41,542 nucleotides of DNA from Candidatus Gastranaerophilales bacterium (GCA_944323165.1 CALURK010000015.1:1-41542), one strand, 5' to 3'. Shown: positions 7,878-17,013, counted from the first letter of the stretch. The notes: generated by a model from the letters alone, not told the origin. Numbers and translations are program-made.

Positions 7878-8819
7878 ATGAAAGTAAGTGTAAAAGTACC
7901 GGCAACGTCTGCAAATTTAGGACCAGGGTTTGATTCAATAGGTTTAGCCTTGCCGATTTATAATACAATTACAATAGAAGAAACCGTTCTTCCGGGAACT
8001 GGAATTGAGATAAATTTGATGTCGGAAGATGATGCTCTAGATGAGATAAGTTTTGAAAACATTCCGCGTGATGAAAATAATATAGTGTATAAAGCTGTGG
8101 AAATGTTGTATAATTCGATAGGTCAGGAACCATCTGAATTAAAGATAAATATACAATCACAAATCCCTATTACTCGTGGTTTGGGAAGTTCTGCTGCAGT
8201 TATTGTCGGGGGTTTAATTGCTGCAAATAAGCTTTTAGGCTCACCAGCCGATGAAACAGCATTGTTGTCTATTGCAACTGAAGTAGAAGGTCATCCTGAT
8301 AATGTTGCTCCGGCAATTTTGGGCGGATTTGTAATGGCATCACAAGAAGATGACGGATCAATTGTTTACAGGAAACTTAATTGGCCGGATGAGTGGGATA
8401 TAACTGTTTGTATCCCGGATTTTGAGCTATCTACGAGTATTGCGCGTTCAGTTTTGCCGGCACAAGTCCCTATGGCAGATGCGATTTTTAATGCAAAACA
8501 CATGGCGATGCTAATACACGCAATTGATACAAAAGATGAAAAGCTTATGCGAGTAGCTCTTCAAGACAAGCTTCATCAGCCGTACAGAGAAAAGCTTATT
8601 CCCGGCATGAGAGAAATAATGGAAGCATTTAAGCATGAAGATGGAGTTTTAGGTTGTGTTCTATCAGGTGCTGGGCCTGCAATGCTGGTTATTTCTCATA
8701 AGTATGATATTGATAAGATTAAATCTACAGTGAAAAATATCTGGGAAGGACAAAGTATAAAGGCTGAAATTAAAACTTTCAAAATTGAAGAAAATGGTGC
8801 TGAGATTATAGAGGGTTAG
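7878..8819 (+). CDS. thrB: Homoserine kinase
   Basis: ThrB phosphorylates homoserine with ATP on the way to threonine. It is a 313-residue GHMP kinase with the family-specific N-terminus VPATSANLGPGFDSIGLAL (residues 5-23), the ATP loop PITRGLGSSAAVIVGG near residue 97, and the C-terminal SGAGPAML motif. Start ATG at 7878 follows GAGGAGA by 11 nt. No other threonine gene is nearby. It is monocistronic, bounded by its own -10 box and by a bidirectional terminator shared with rpsA. Confidence 0.95.
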   Translation: MKVSVKVPATSANLGPGFDSIGLALPIYNTITIEETVLPGTGIEINLMSEDDALDEISFENIPRDENNIVYKAVEMLYNSIGQEPSELKINIQSQIPITRGLGSSAAVIVGGLIAANKLLGSPADETALLSIATEVEGHPDNVAPAILGGFVMASQEDDGSIVYRKLNWPDEWDITVCIPDFELSTSIARSVLPAQVPMADAIFNAKHMAMLIHAIDTKDEKLMRVALQDKLHQPYREKLIPGMREIMEAFKHEDGVLGCVLSGAGPAMLVISHKYDIDKIKSTVKNIWEGQSIKAEIKTFKIEENGAEIIEG

Positions 8820-8833
8820 TTTTACAATTATAG

Positions 8834-8873
8834 AAAAAAATGTCGGAATGAATAATCACTCCGACATTTTTTT
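8834..8873. terminator. Bidirectional terminator between thrB and rpsA
   Basis: A stem of ATGTCGGAATGA (8840-8851) with TCACTCCGACAT (8856-8867), one mismatch, 4-nt loop, is flanked by a run of A on the left and a run of T on the right. It therefore works as an intrinsic terminator for both converging genes. Confidence 0.85.
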
Positions 8874-8884
8874 GTTATGTTATC

Positions 8885-9937
8885 TTATTTTTGAATATCC
8901 TTAACGCTTAATGCGATTCTGTGTTCTTTCGGAGTGAATTTTTTGATTAAAACATCAACTTCAGAACCTACTTTGAACATGTTGAATGGATTAACATTTT
9001 CGTCAGACATTTCAGAAACAGGAAGAAGTGCTTCTACTCCAGGGAATATGTTAATGAAAGCACCAAATGTAGTTACTTTGTTAACAGTTCCCTTAACGAT
9101 TTGTCCTTCTTCAAATTGTCCTTCAATTTGTTGCCAAGGATTTTCACCCATTCTCTTTAGAGATAGAGAAATTCTCTTCAATTCGTGGTCAATTTTAATA
9201 ATTTTAACTTCGATAGTGTCGCCAAGAGTTAGAACATCTGATGGGTGTTTAATTCTTTGCCAAGAAATTTCTGAAATTGGAAGTAAACCATCGATACCGT
9301 TGATATCAACGAAAGCACCAAAATCAGTAATTCTAACAACATTACCTTTAACAACTTGATCTTCTTCAAGTGAAGAGAGAACGTTATCAACAACTTGATC
9401 TCTTTGCTCTGCAACAGCCTGTCTTTGAGAAAGGATAAGTTTGTTTTTCTTAGGATCTGCTTCAAGAACTTTAACTTCAATTTTTTGATCAATAAGACCG
9501 TCGAATGGAGTTCCAGTTCTAAGTTGAGATGATGGGATGAAGCCTTTAAGGTCAGCTACGTCAACCAATACACCGCCTTTAACTGTAGAAACAACTTTTG
9601 CAAGAATTGTATCGCCTTGGATTTTAGCATCATTTAATTGAGCCCAAGCTTGAGCGAATGCGATTCTCTTAAGTGATAATTGCATAGGTTCATCGTTGTT
9701 TTCTTCTTTTAAAACGTAGAATTCTCTTGTATCACCAACTTCTAATTCTTCTACGTCGCTTGAAAGTTCTCTGTTTGACAAGAATGCTTCCATTTTAGCA
9801 CCCTTAACGCTTACCAAATAACCTTCTGATTCTTTTTTAATTACTGTACCTTCAACGATATCAGCAACACTGTTAGTTTTAGCAAAGCTTTCTTCTAACA
9901 GCATTTCAAATTCGTCACGCACGTCAGTTGCTGTCAT
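8885..9937 (-). CDS. rpsA: Ribosomal protein S1 homologue, four S1 domains
   Basis: This protein binds mRNA and assists translation initiation on the 30S subunit. Its 350 residues hold four OB-fold S1 domains, at about 26-91, 106-172, 193-262 and 277-347. Domains 3 and 4 are the most canonical (DFGAFVDINGIDGLLP, TFGAFINI). E. coli S1 has six domains; four or fewer is usual outside proteobacteria. The ribosome binding site AAGGAGGA sits inside the 3-prime end of ispH, and the ATG begins 2 nt after the ispH stop, so the two are coupled. The gene is terminated by the hairpin at 8834-8873. Confidence 0.93.
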   Translation of the reverse strand: MTATDVRDEFEMLLEESFAKTNSVADIVEGTVIKKESEGYLVSVKGAKMEAFLSNRELSSDVEELEVGDTREFYVLKEENNDEPMQLSLKRIAFAQAWAQLNDAKIQGDTILAKVVSTVKGGVLVDVADLKGFIPSSQLRTGTPFDGLIDQKIEVKVLEADPKKNKLILSQRQAVAEQRDQVVDNVLSSLEEDQVVKGNVVRITDFGAFVDINGIDGLLPISEISWQRIKHPSDVLTLGDTIEVKIIKIDHELKRISLSLKRMGENPWQQIEGQFEEGQIVKGTVNKVTTFGAFINIFPGVEALLPVSEMSDENVNPFNMFKVGSEVDVLIKKFTPKEHRIALSVKDIQK

Positions 9938-9939
9938 AA

Positions 9940-10806
9940 TTAATATTCCTCCTTTATTTTTTCTATGACTTTATCTATTATAGATTGTGGTGTCGAAGCT
10001 CCGGCTGTTATGCCGATTGATTGAACACCTTTGAGTAATTCTTTATCTAGTTCTGTATCATTTTCGATATGAATTGTTTTGGTATAATCTTTCAAAATTT
10101 CTGCAAGATGTGTTGTGTTAGCACTTTTTTTAGAGCCGACAACAATCATAACATCAGTTTCTTTAGCAAGTTCTTTTGCTTCTTTTTGCCTCATGGCAGT
10201 AGATTGGCAAATTGTGTTATAAATTAAAACCTCTTTAGCGATTGTATTTAAGTAATTTACAATAAGATTAAGAGAAGAAACCATTTGAGTTGTCTGAACA
10301 ACAACTCCGACTTTTCTATGTGATTTAATTTCAGCTTCGTATGGTGCAAGTTCTTCTATCGTAGTTGCAACAACAACCTTATCAGAATACAAATCCGCAT
10401 TAGCTTTTATCGCCATAACTTCAGGGTGATTAGGTTTTCCGACAATTACGACAAAATAATCATTTTTAGCAAGCTCAACCGCACGTTGTTGAACTTTTTT
10501 AACGTCAGGGCAAGTTAAATCTACGAGTTCAAATCCTGCGTTTTTAATTTGTTCAAAAATTTCAGGAGCTGCGCCGTGGCTTCTTATTATGCAAATCCCC
10601 TCACCCTTGCTTGGAATTTCATAAATAGTTTTAATCCCCATTTTATCAAGCTCATTAATAACATCAGTGTTATGAATAAGTTCACCGAGGATATAAATAT
10701 TTTTTTCTGGATTTTCTTTCTTTAGCTTAACAGCAGTTTCAACGGCACGCTTAACTCCGTAACAAAATCCTGCAAATTTGGCTAGTTTGATATTTGGATT
10801 ACTCAA
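9940..10806 (-). CDS. ispH: IspH (LytB), HMBPP reductase
   Basis: The last MEP-pathway enzyme, a [4Fe-4S] protein that reduces HMBPP to IPP and DMAPP. Its 288 residues have the three cluster cysteines Cys15 (FCYGVKRA), Cys99 (LTCPDVKK) and Cys200 (TICQSTAMRQ), plus the SHGA, NHPE and SxT-type substrate motifs. It is a minimal IspH. It lies directly upstream of rpsA with a 2-nt gap. In many Clostridia the same two proteins are fused into one chain; here they are separate and out of frame. No clear Shine-Dalgarno sequence precedes the ATG at 10804-10806. Confidence 0.95.
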   Translation of the reverse strand: MSNPNIKLAKFAGFCYGVKRAVETAVKLKKENPEKNIYILGELIHNTDVINELDKMGIKTIYEIPSKGEGICIIRSHGAAPEIFEQIKNAGFELVDLTCPDVKKVQQRAVELAKNDYFVVIVGKPNHPEVMAIKANADLYSDKVVVATTIEELAPYEAEIKSHRKVGVVVQTTQMVSSLNLIVNYLNTIAKEVLIYNTICQSTAMRQKEAKELAKETDVMIVVGSKKSANTTHLAEILKDYTKTIHIENDTELDKELLKGVQSIGITAGASTPQSIIDKVIEKIKEEY

Positions 10807-10919
10807 ATATTTTGTAATTCACTTTCTAAAAGAACTAGAGGTTTCCCTCAGTAATTACATTAAACTATAAAAATATTTTAAAGTAAAGAAACCCTAAAAT
10901 ACTCCATTAAAATTATTGG

Positions 10920-10928
10920 TGATATAAT
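10920..10928 (+). promoter_or_regulatory. Extended -10 promoter of uvrA, candidate leaderless start
   Basis: TGATATAAT (TGn plus TATAAT at 10923-10928) lies 6 nt before the uvrA ATG at 10935, with no Shine-Dalgarno sequence. Transcription would begin at or beside the start codon. No LexA-type SOS box is recognisable here. Confidence 0.6.
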
Positions 10929-10934
10929 TTTGGT

Positions 10935-13760
10935 ATGGGAGATAAAATCGTTATAAAAGGTGCAAGAGAGCATAATTTAAAAAACGTTTCTCTTGAAATT
11001 CCCAAAAATGAATTGGTAGTATTTACCGGAGTGTCAGGTTCCGGCAAAAGCTCGTTAGCGTTTGATACGATTTTTGCAGAAGGGCAGAGAAGGTATATAG
11101 AAAGCCTTTCGACTTATGCAAGACAATTCTTGGGACAGATGGATAAGCCTGACGTTGATTATATAGACGGGCTTACACCTGCGATTTCTATCGACCAAAA
11201 ATCAACAAGTAATAATCCGCGATCAACCGTTGGAACGGTGACGGAAATTTATGATTACTTGAGGCTTTTGTACGCAAGGATAGGAACTCCGTTTTGTCCG
11301 AAATGCGGAAAACCGATTAAACCGCAGACGATTGATGAAATTGTGTCAAGCATTTTAAAATTGGAAGTCGGTACCAAAATCCAAATTCTGGCTCCGATAG
11401 TGAAGGGTAAGAAAGGCGAATTTCAATCTTTATTTGAAGAATTAAGACAAGAAGGTTTTGTTCGTGTAAAAGTTGACGGTGAGATTTATAATCTTGATGA
11501 AGACGAGATTAAACTTGCAAAAACTAAAGCTCATACAATTTCTGTTGTAATTGACCGTGTTGTAGTGAAGCCCGAAGCCCGTTCAAGAATAGCAGATAGT
11601 GTTCAGATTGCTCTAAAGAAAGCTGACGGAGTTACAACGATTGATGTTGTCGGTGGCGAAGAGATTATCTACAGCGAAAAACTTGCCTGTCCTGATTGTA
11701 ATTTAAGTTTTGAAGAATTAACCCCGAGAATTTTCTCATTTAATGCGCCTTACGGTGCTTGTGATAAATGCGGCGGTATCGGTGTTGATTTCAAAATCGA
11801 CCCTGATTTAGTCGTACCTGATAGAAACAAATCCATCGATGAAGGATGTATTTATCCCTGGAGTAAGTCCTCTACAGGGTATTATGAAGATGTTTTAAAT
11901 GCCGTAAAAGCTTCTTACAATATAGATTTTGATATTCCATTTAAGGATTTACCGATAGAACATCAAAATATAATATTATACGGTTCAGAAGATAGAATTC
12001 CTATGAGAATAAGAGAGTTTGGCTCTAAAAGATACAGAACGACTCTTCAAAAATTTATCGGTGTAATTCCGTTTTTGATGAAGCATTACAATATCGAAAG
12101 TGAATATTGGAAGGCAGAAATTGAAAAATATATGGTGACTACGCCTTGCGAAAAATGCGGTGGAGCGAGGTTAAAGCCTTTTCCTTTGGCGGTTAGAATA
12201 AACGGCAAAAATATTTATGAATTTTGCTTAATGCCTGTAGATAAAGCGTATGAATTTGTAAGCGAACTTTATCTTACACTTTCAGATTTTCAGATGAAAA
12301 TAGGTAAGCAAATTCTTGATGAGGTGCGCGCAAGGTTGAAGTTCTTGTGCGATGTCGGATTGAATTATTTAAACCTTGCGCGCACCTCCGGAACTCTTTC
12401 AGGCGGCGAAGCGCAGAGAATTAGACTTGCGACTCAAATCGGAAGCGGACTTTCAGGAGTTTTATACGTTCTTGATGAACCTTCAATAGGTTTGCACCAA
12501 AGAGATAATGACAGACTTATCAAAACCCTTCTAAAACTCAGAAATATGGGCAATTCCCTAATTGTTGTAGAACACGACGAAGATACAATCAGAAATGCTG
12601 ATTATATAGTAGATATCGGACCAAAAGCAGGTGTTAACGGCGGTGAAGTTATCGCTCAAGGTGAAGTTGAAGATATAATCAAGGCAAAAGCTTCTATTAC
12701 AGGAAAATACTTAAGCGGAGAATATAATATTCCAATCCCGAAAACAATCAGAGAAGGTAACGGAAATTATTTGCAGATAAGAAATGCTCATCTTAATAAC
12801 CTCAAAAACATCGATTTAGATATTCCATTAGGTAAAATCGTTGTTTTAACAGGTGTTTCAGGTTCGGGTAAATCAACTCTTATGCAAGATTTGATTTATG
12901 AATACGCTGTACACAAACTCCGCAAAAACAGACCGAAACCGCAAGGCGTTGATGAGATTTTAGGATTTGAACACTTAGATAAAATTATCGATATAGATCA
13001 ATCTCCAATCGGGAGAACTCCTCGTTCTAATCCGGCAACCTATACTGATGTTTTCACTCCGATAAGAGAACTTTATGCAAAAACTAATGAAGCAAAAATG
13101 AGAGGATACAAACCTGGAAGATTTAGTTTTAACGTAAAAGGCGGAAGATGTGAAGCATGTTCAGGAGACGGCGTTCTAAAAATTGAGATGAATTTCCTCT
13201 CTGACGTTTATGTAAAATGCGATGTTTGTAAAGGGAAAAGATATAACAACGAAACTTTAGAGGTTAAATATAAAGGCAAAACAATTTCTGACGTCCTTGA
13301 AATGAGCGTGAAAGAAGCTTATGAATTTTTTGAAAATATTCCGCAAATTGCAAATAAATTAAAGACTCTAAATGATGTAGGTTTGGATTATATAAAATTA
13401 GGTCAAAGCGCTACAACCTTATCAGGCGGGGAGGCACAAAGAATTAAGCTTGCTGCTGAATTGAATAAACGTGCAACAGGAAAAACTCTTTACCTTCTAG
13501 ACGAACCTTCTGTGGGGCTTCACTGGCATGATTTGGATAAATTGATTAAAATTATTCAACAGCTTGCTGATAACGGTAACACTATTTTAATTATCGAACA
13601 CAATTTGGATTTGATAAAGATTGCCGATTATATAATTGATTTGGGGCCTGAAGGTGGAGAAGCAGGCGGTGAAGTTGTTGCTTGCGGAACTCCAAGGGAA
13701 GTTGCTAAAAATCCTAATTCTTATACGGGGCAATATTTAAAACAATTTTTTCAAGTTTAA
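10935..13760 (+). CDS. uvrA: UvrA, excinuclease ABC subunit A
   Basis: The damage-recognition ATPase of nucleotide excision repair; it loads UvrB, which then recruits UvrC. The 941-residue length is standard. Tandem ABC modules are visible: Walker [10 protein letters not shown] at 32-40 and a second GVSGSGKST near residue 640, two LSGGEAQRI signatures, and LDEPSIGLH / LDEPSVGLH Walker B motifs. Zinc-binding CxxC pairs occur near 118-121 (CPKCGK), in the CPDC and CDKCGG segment, and in the C-terminal [16 protein letters not shown] finger. It is leaderless-type, with TATAAT 6 nt before ATG. It overlaps the convergent 74-residue gene by 4 nt. uvrC lies 1.1 kb downstream but is separately transcribed. 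Confidence 0.97.
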   Translation: MGDKIVIKGAREHNLKNVSLEIPKNELVVFTGVSGSGKSSLAFDTIFAEGQRRYIESLSTYARQFLGQMDKPDVDYIDGLTPAISIDQKSTSNNPRSTVGTVTEIYDYLRLLYARIGTPFCPKCGKPIKPQTIDEIVSSILKLEVGTKIQILAPIVKGKKGEFQSLFEELRQEGFVRVKVDGEIYNLDEDEIKLAKTKAHTISVVIDRVVVKPEARSRIADSVQIALKKADGVTTIDVVGGEEIIYSEKLACPDCNLSFEELTPRIFSFNAPYGACDKCGGIGVDFKIDPDLVVPDRNKSIDEGCIYPWSKSSTGYYEDVLNAVKASYNIDFDIPFKDLPIEHQNIILYGSEDRIPMRIREFGSKRYRTTLQKFIGVIPFLMKHYNIESEYWKAEIEKYMVTTPCEKCGGARLKPFPLAVRINGKNIYEFCLMPVDKAYEFVSELYLTLSDFQMKIGKQILDEVRARLKFLCDVGLNYLNLARTSGTLSGGEAQRIRLATQIGSGLSGVLYVLDEPSIGLHQRDNDRLIKTLLKLRNMGNSLIVVEHDEDTIRNADYIVDIGPKAGVNGGEVIAQGEVEDIIKAKASITGKYLSGEYNIPIPKTIREGNGNYLQIRNAHLNNLKNIDLDIPLGKIVVLTGVSGSGKSTLMQDLIYEYAVHKLRKNRPKPQGVDEILGFEHLDKIIDIDQSPIGRTPRSNPATYTDVFTPIRELYAKTNEAKMRGYKPGRFSFNVKGGRCEACSGDGVLKIEMNFLSDVYVKCDVCKGKRYNNETLEVKYKGKTISDVLEMSVKEAYEFFENIPQIANKLKTLNDVGLDYIKLGQSATTLSGGEAQRIKLAAELNKRATGKTLYLLDEPSVGLHWHDLDKLIKIIQQLADNGNTILIIEHNLDLIKIADYIIDLGPEGGEAGGEVVACGTPREVAKNPNSYTGQYLKQFFQV

Positions 13761-13981
13761 TCAACTTTGAACAGATATTTGTACAAATCACAAGCAAATT
13801 TGTTGGAATCATCGAGAACTTTTTTCTGTTTCAAACTAACTTGTCTTAATAGTTCAGTGATATTTTTTAATGGTGACGATGGATTATTTTGGCAGTAAGA
13901 AACCAAAATTTCTAAATTGTTATTATTTTCAATAATATTATCACTCATTTCATCCAGCAGATCCAAACTTTCTTGCTTCAT
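13757..13981 (-). CDS. Small helical protein divergent from an HTH regulator, unknown
   Basis: This 74-residue acidic, all-helical protein starts at [12 protein letters not shown]; the ATG at 13979-13981 is preceded by AAGGAGG 5 nt upstream, so longer upstream starts are unlikely. No known domain is visible. It is transcribed divergently from the XRE-type regulator at 14072. The gene pair at 27662-28238 has the same layout, and its small protein shows weak similarity in the stretch around NN...SS...L, so the two may be distant relatives. The gene ends in a 4-nt overlap with uvrA. Confidence 0.65.
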   Translation of the reverse strand: MKQESLDLLDEMSDNIIENNNNLEILVSYCQNNPSSPLKNITELLRQVSLKQKKVLDDSNKFACDLYKYLFKVD

Positions 13982-13989
13982 AGCTTCCT

Positions 13990-14064
13990 CCTTTTTGACT
14001 ATTGTAGTATGCAACATGCTAATTGTAGTAGATTGATTGCAATATGTCAAGTGACTATTATAAT
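13990..14064. promoter_or_regulatory. Divergent promoter/operator region of the XRE gene pair
   Basis: A perfect 9-nt direct repeat ATTGTAGTA occurs at 14001 and 14022, exactly 21 nt apart (two helical turns), with GCAACATGC between. TTGCAA (14037-14042), 16 nt, TATAAT (14059-14064) form a good promoter for the HTH gene, with ATG only 7 nt downstream. The repeats lie where a repressor could control both divergent genes; autoregulation is inference. Confidence 0.5.
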
Positions 14065-14071
14065 AGGTATT

Positions 14072-14308
14072 ATGAATAATTCTAGCGGTTCTATAAACAA
14101 GAAGATATGTTTAAAGGTTAAGTTTGAGCGGATAAAAAAAGGACTTTCACAAGAACAACTTGCGTATGAAGCTGATTTAAACCGAAACACAATAGGAAAA
14201 ATTGAGCGCGGAGAGGTTTCACCGACAATAGAAACTCTTGAAAAACTTGCAGAGGCTTTTGGTATAGAGTTTTTGGAACTTGTAGATGTTTCGAAGGTTG
14301 ATTTGTAG
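14072..14308 (+). CDS. XRE-family helix-turn-helix transcriptional regulator
   Basis: This 78-residue single-domain regulator has the XRE/Cro HTH across residues 14-68: FERIKKGLSQEQLAYEADLNRNTIGKIERGEVSPTIETLEKLAEAFG, here given in pieces as GLSQEQLA (helix 2), NRNTIGKIERG (recognition helix) and SPTIETL. Start is chosen at the ATG at 14072, 7 nt after TATAAT; the longer in-frame start at 13973 would run through the promoter. It likely binds the ATTGTAGTA repeats upstream and controls itself and the divergent 74-residue gene. Confidence 0.85.
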   Translation: MNNSSGSINKKICLKVKFERIKKGLSQEQLAYEADLNRNTIGKIERGEVSPTIETLEKLAEAFGIEFLELVDVSKVDL

Positions 14309-14780
14309 TATTTAGCATTGTGTCCTGCAGAACTTTTTTCAGCATTTATCTAACCCCACCCTAACCCTCCCCTAAAAAAGGGAGGGAATGTATAAAGCTT
14401 GTGTCATGCTGAACTTGTTTCAGCATCTACCTTCCCCCTCCTTGAGGGAGGGGGTTAGGGGGTGGAGTGAAAAATAGATTCCGAAATAAATTCGGAATGA
14501 CATTAAGTTTATGTAGAATATGTCCTGCTGATTTTTCATCACCTTTATCACATTCTCCGCCCCTTGAAGGAGGAAATGTATAAAGCTTGTGTCATGCTGA
14601 ACTTGTTTCAGCATCTACCTTCCCCCTCCTTGAGGTAGGTGCTAGGGAGTGGAGTGAAAAATAGATTCCGAAATAAATTCGGAATGACATTAAGTTTATG
14701 TAGAATATGTCCTGCTGATTTTTCATCACCTTTATCACATCCCCCGCCCCTTGAGGGAGGGGGTTAGGGGGTGGGGTGAA
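14309..14780. repeat. Composite palindromic repeat block, including a 188-bp tandem duplication
   Basis: A gene-free block of about 470 nt. GC-rich modules built on CCCTCC...GGGAGGG with GGTTAGGGGGTGG occur at about 14351-14388, 14431-14466, 14620-14655 and 14738-14777. Short palindromes with 8-bp arms occur between them: ATGCTGAA/TTCAGCAT at 14406-14426 (and +188), ATTCCGAA/TTCGGAAT at 14478-14498 (and +188), and a decayed copy near 14321-14347. The 188-bp unit starting at 14391 is repeated at 14579 almost unchanged. Open frames through the block are artefacts of the repeats. Same family as the arrays at both window ends. Confidence 0.88.
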
Positions 14781-14827
14781 ATATATTATGAGAGGAAATC
14801 GTACTTAGCCAATAAGCAAAAATCGTG

Positions 14828-14833
14828 TATAAT
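14828..14833 (+). promoter_or_regulatory. -10 box of uvrC, candidate leaderless start
   Basis: TATAAT preceded by TG lies 7 nt before the ATG at 14841, with no Shine-Dalgarno sequence. It supports starting UvrC here rather than at the in-frame ATG at 14751, which lies in the repeat block. Confidence 0.6.
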
Positions 14834-14840
14834 ACTTATT

Positions 14841-16511
14841 ATGAATGAGACATTAAAAGAAACTATCAAGCTTGTTCCCGAACAGCCCGGATGCTATCTT
14901 TATTATGATAAAGATGGAGAAATTATCTATGTTGGAAAAGCTAAAAATCTTAAACGTCGTGTTTACAGCTATTTTCATAAACAACACGAGAGCGTAAAAA
15001 CCAATGTTTTAGTGTCCCAAATTGAAAAACTTGAATATATTATTACAGATTCCGAAGTAGAAGCTCTTATTCTGGAATCGCATTTAATCAAAAAACATAA
15101 GCCCAAATACAATATTCTTCTAAAAGACGATAAAAAATATCCTTATTTTCTAATAACAGACGAAGATTTTCCGCGCATTCAGGTTGTAAGGAAAAAGAAC
15201 CTTAATCCTGATAAAGGTAGATTTTACGGACCATATACAGATGTTGGTGCGATGTATGCGACTTTGGAATTTTTAAAAAAGATTTTTCCGCTTAAGCAAT
15301 GCAAAACTCCAAAATTTTCAAATCGTCCGTGCCTTTATTACCATATAGGGAAATGCCTTGCGCCTTGTCAGGGAAAAGTTACGCCAGAAGAATACCAAAA
15401 ACTTATTAAACAAGTAGAATTATTTTTGAGCGGTAAGCAAACCGAGCTTCTTAAACAAATCCAAATCCAGATGCAGAAGTATGCGGAAGCTGAGCAGTTT
15501 GAAAAGGCTGCAAAAATGCGTGATAGTTATCTCGATTTGCAAAAAACACTGGAAAGACAAAAAGTTGTGTATGAAAATACCAAACTCAATGAAGATATTA
15601 TAGCTGTTCTTTATGAGGATGGTATTCTTGCAATCGTAATTCTTATGGTAAGAGAGGGACGCTTAATAGACAAAAAAGATTTTACATATTTTGTGGACAA
15701 TATCGACAAAACCGAATATTTTGAAACGTTCTTTAGAGAGTATTATACGGGATTAAAATTGGAATTCCCGGATAAAATTATTTCAAAAGATTTGGAAGAA
15801 ATCGGCGATAAATCACTTTACGAAGATTGGCTGAAGGTTATATCAGGTAAAAAGATAACGATTAATTACGCAAAAGGAAAGTATAAAGAGCTTTATGATC
15901 TTGCAGTAAAAAATGCAACCAATGTTTTAGAAAATGCAAGAATTAAGAAAATGGCACAGATTAGAGATGATTTTAATGAAGTGGGCTCATATCTTGCAGA
16001 AAAACTACATCTTACAAATTTTCCAAATAGAATTGAATGCTATGATATTTCGCACATTCAGGGAACAAATACTGTAGCCTCGATGGTAGTATTCCAAAAC
16101 GGACTTCCGAAAAAAAGTGCGTATAGAAAGTTTAAGGTTCGTTCAACAGAGGGTAAACCTGATGATTTTTTATCTATGAAAGAAGTCCTCTCACGCAGAC
16201 TTTCGCGCCTTGGCGAACCTAAATGGGAAAAACCTGATTTGATAATCATAGATGGCGGTAAAGGGCAGCTCTCAAGCGTTATGCAAATCGTAGAAGATAT
16301 GGGAATAAAACTCGGAGAAGGAGGGATTGATTTTGTTTCTCTTGCAAAACGAGAAGAGGAAGTCTTTTTGCCGCATCAATCCGATTCAATACTTCTTCCA
16401 AGAGATTCCAACGCTTTATACCTTATTCAGAGAATAAGAGATGAAGCACATAGATTTGCGATAACTTTCCATAGAGAGCTGAGAAGTAAAAATGCCACTA
16501 AAAACGGCTAG
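14841..16511 (+). CDS. uvrC: UvrC, excinuclease ABC subunit C lacking the C-terminal HhH domain
   Basis: UvrC makes both incisions around a lesion held by UvrB. In order: GIY-YIG nuclease at about 10-95 (PGCYLYYDKDG, IIYVGKAKNLKRRVYSYF), a Cys-containing linker (CKTPKFSNRPCLYYHIGKC), a UVR domain with QFEKAAKMRD near 205-240, and the RNase H-like nuclease with ECYDISHIQG, IDGGKGQL and RDEAHRFAITFHR. Length is 556 residues, versus about 590-620 for the family: the protein stops about 8 residues after the FHRELRSK motif, where the (HhH)2 module normally begins. No frame after the stop encodes an HhH. The start at 14841 is supported by TATAAT at 14828 and by homology beginning there. Confidence 0.95.
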   Translation: MNETLKETIKLVPEQPGCYLYYDKDGEIIYVGKAKNLKRRVYSYFHKQHESVKTNVLVSQIEKLEYIITDSEVEALILESHLIKKHKPKYNILLKDDKKYPYFLITDEDFPRIQVVRKKNLNPDKGRFYGPYTDVGAMYATLEFLKKIFPLKQCKTPKFSNRPCLYYHIGKCLAPCQGKVTPEEYQKLIKQVELFLSGKQTELLKQIQIQMQKYAEAEQFEKAAKMRDSYLDLQKTLERQKVVYENTKLNEDIIAVLYEDGILAIVILMVREGRLIDKKDFTYFVDNIDKTEYFETFFREYYTGLKLEFPDKIISKDLEEIGDKSLYEDWLKVISGKKITINYAKGKYKELYDLAVKNATNVLENARIKKMAQIRDDFNEVGSYLAEKLHLTNFPNRIECYDISHIQGTNTVASMVVFQNGLPKKSAYRKFKVRSTEGKPDDFLSMKEVLSRRLSRLGEPKWEKPDLIIIDGGKGQLSSVMQIVEDMGIKLGEGGIDFVSLAKREEEVFLPHQSDSILLPRDSNALYLIQRIRDEAHRFAITFHRELRSKNATKNG

Positions 16512-16586
16512 TTTTCGTAATCATTTTTTATTGGAACATAACTAAATTGAGGATTTAGCAAATTATATATAAGGATAAAAAAGTTT

Positions 16587-16955
16587 TTAAGCATAATAAT
16601 CTACCTTCTTCTTTTGTCTGTTCTGTAAATTTATAGCTTGAGCTTTTACTGTTTTAGCCTGTGATGCAACTCTGTAATCCTGCTTTGAAGGATCAGACGG
16701 TGCCATAGCGGAATTTATAACAGTATTAGCATTATTAATAGTTTTTTGCGGATTTTTAGGGTTTAAGACAGGCATTTTTATAGAAACATGACCGCCAACC
16801 GGTATCCCTTGAGCATTTTTTTCAATAACTATAGCCCCTGCTAAAGCTCCTCCTGCTCTTTTGTGAGCCTTCTCGTGTGTCAAAATCTTTTGATAATTTT
16901 CGCTTATTAAAGTCTTTTGTTGGTTTCTAATAGCTGAAATATTCATGAAATTCAT
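16587..16955 (-). CDS. SprA-related putative metalloprotease-domain protein (HEKAH)
   Basis: This 122-residue protein contains the core of the SprA-related family: HExxH-type HEKAH at 27-31, followed by AGG...AGAIV, the VGGHVSI motif, an Ala-Pro-Ser stretch (MAPSDPSKQD) and a basic C-terminus. In longer relatives the pattern is HExAH, AGG, GGEVSID, and AxAPxxPSxQD, so the match is good though short. Whether it is catalytic is unknown. Start is taken at 16955 because AAGGAG precedes it by 10 nt; the upstream ATG lies inside the promoter. No signal peptide is seen. It is downstream of and convergent with uvrC, separated by 75 nt. Confidence 0.72.
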   Translation of the reverse strand: MNFMNISAIRNQQKTLISENYQKILTHEKAHKRAGGALAGAIVIEKNAQGIPVGGHVSIKMPVLNPKNPQKTINNANTVINSAMAPSDPSKQDYRVASQAKTVKAQAINLQNRQKKKVDYYA

Positions 16956-16985
16956 CAATACATATCTCCTTACTACATAGTGTAT

Positions 16986-17013
16986 ATTATACACGTTTTA
17001 AAAACAAATTCAA
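16986..17013 (-). promoter_or_regulatory. Promoter of the SprA-like gene with palindrome
   Basis: On the minus strand TTGAAT (17008-17013), 16 nt, TATAAT (16986-16991) gives a near-consensus promoter with a start near 16979. The -10 box sits in a perfect 15-nt palindrome, GTGTATA-T-TATACAC (16980-16994), a possible repressor site. TGTAGTAA follows at 16970-16977. Confidence 0.55.

Noticed and set aside
8934-9359. 141-residue frame antisense to rpsA
   Set aside because: Shadow of the S1 gene; no start signal and no recognisable product.
10807-10934. LexA/SOS box for uvrA
   Set aside because: No CTGT-N8-ACAG or GAAC-N4-GTTC type palindrome is visible; only an extended -10 is found.
14420-14766. 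Open frames in the repeat block (for example 14420-14614 on minus)
   Set aside because: They run through tandem palindromes, have low-complexity products and no ribosome site.
14751-14840. UvrC start at 14751
   Set aside because: The extra 30 residues come from the repeat block and the promoter; similarity to UvrC begins just after the ATG at 14841.
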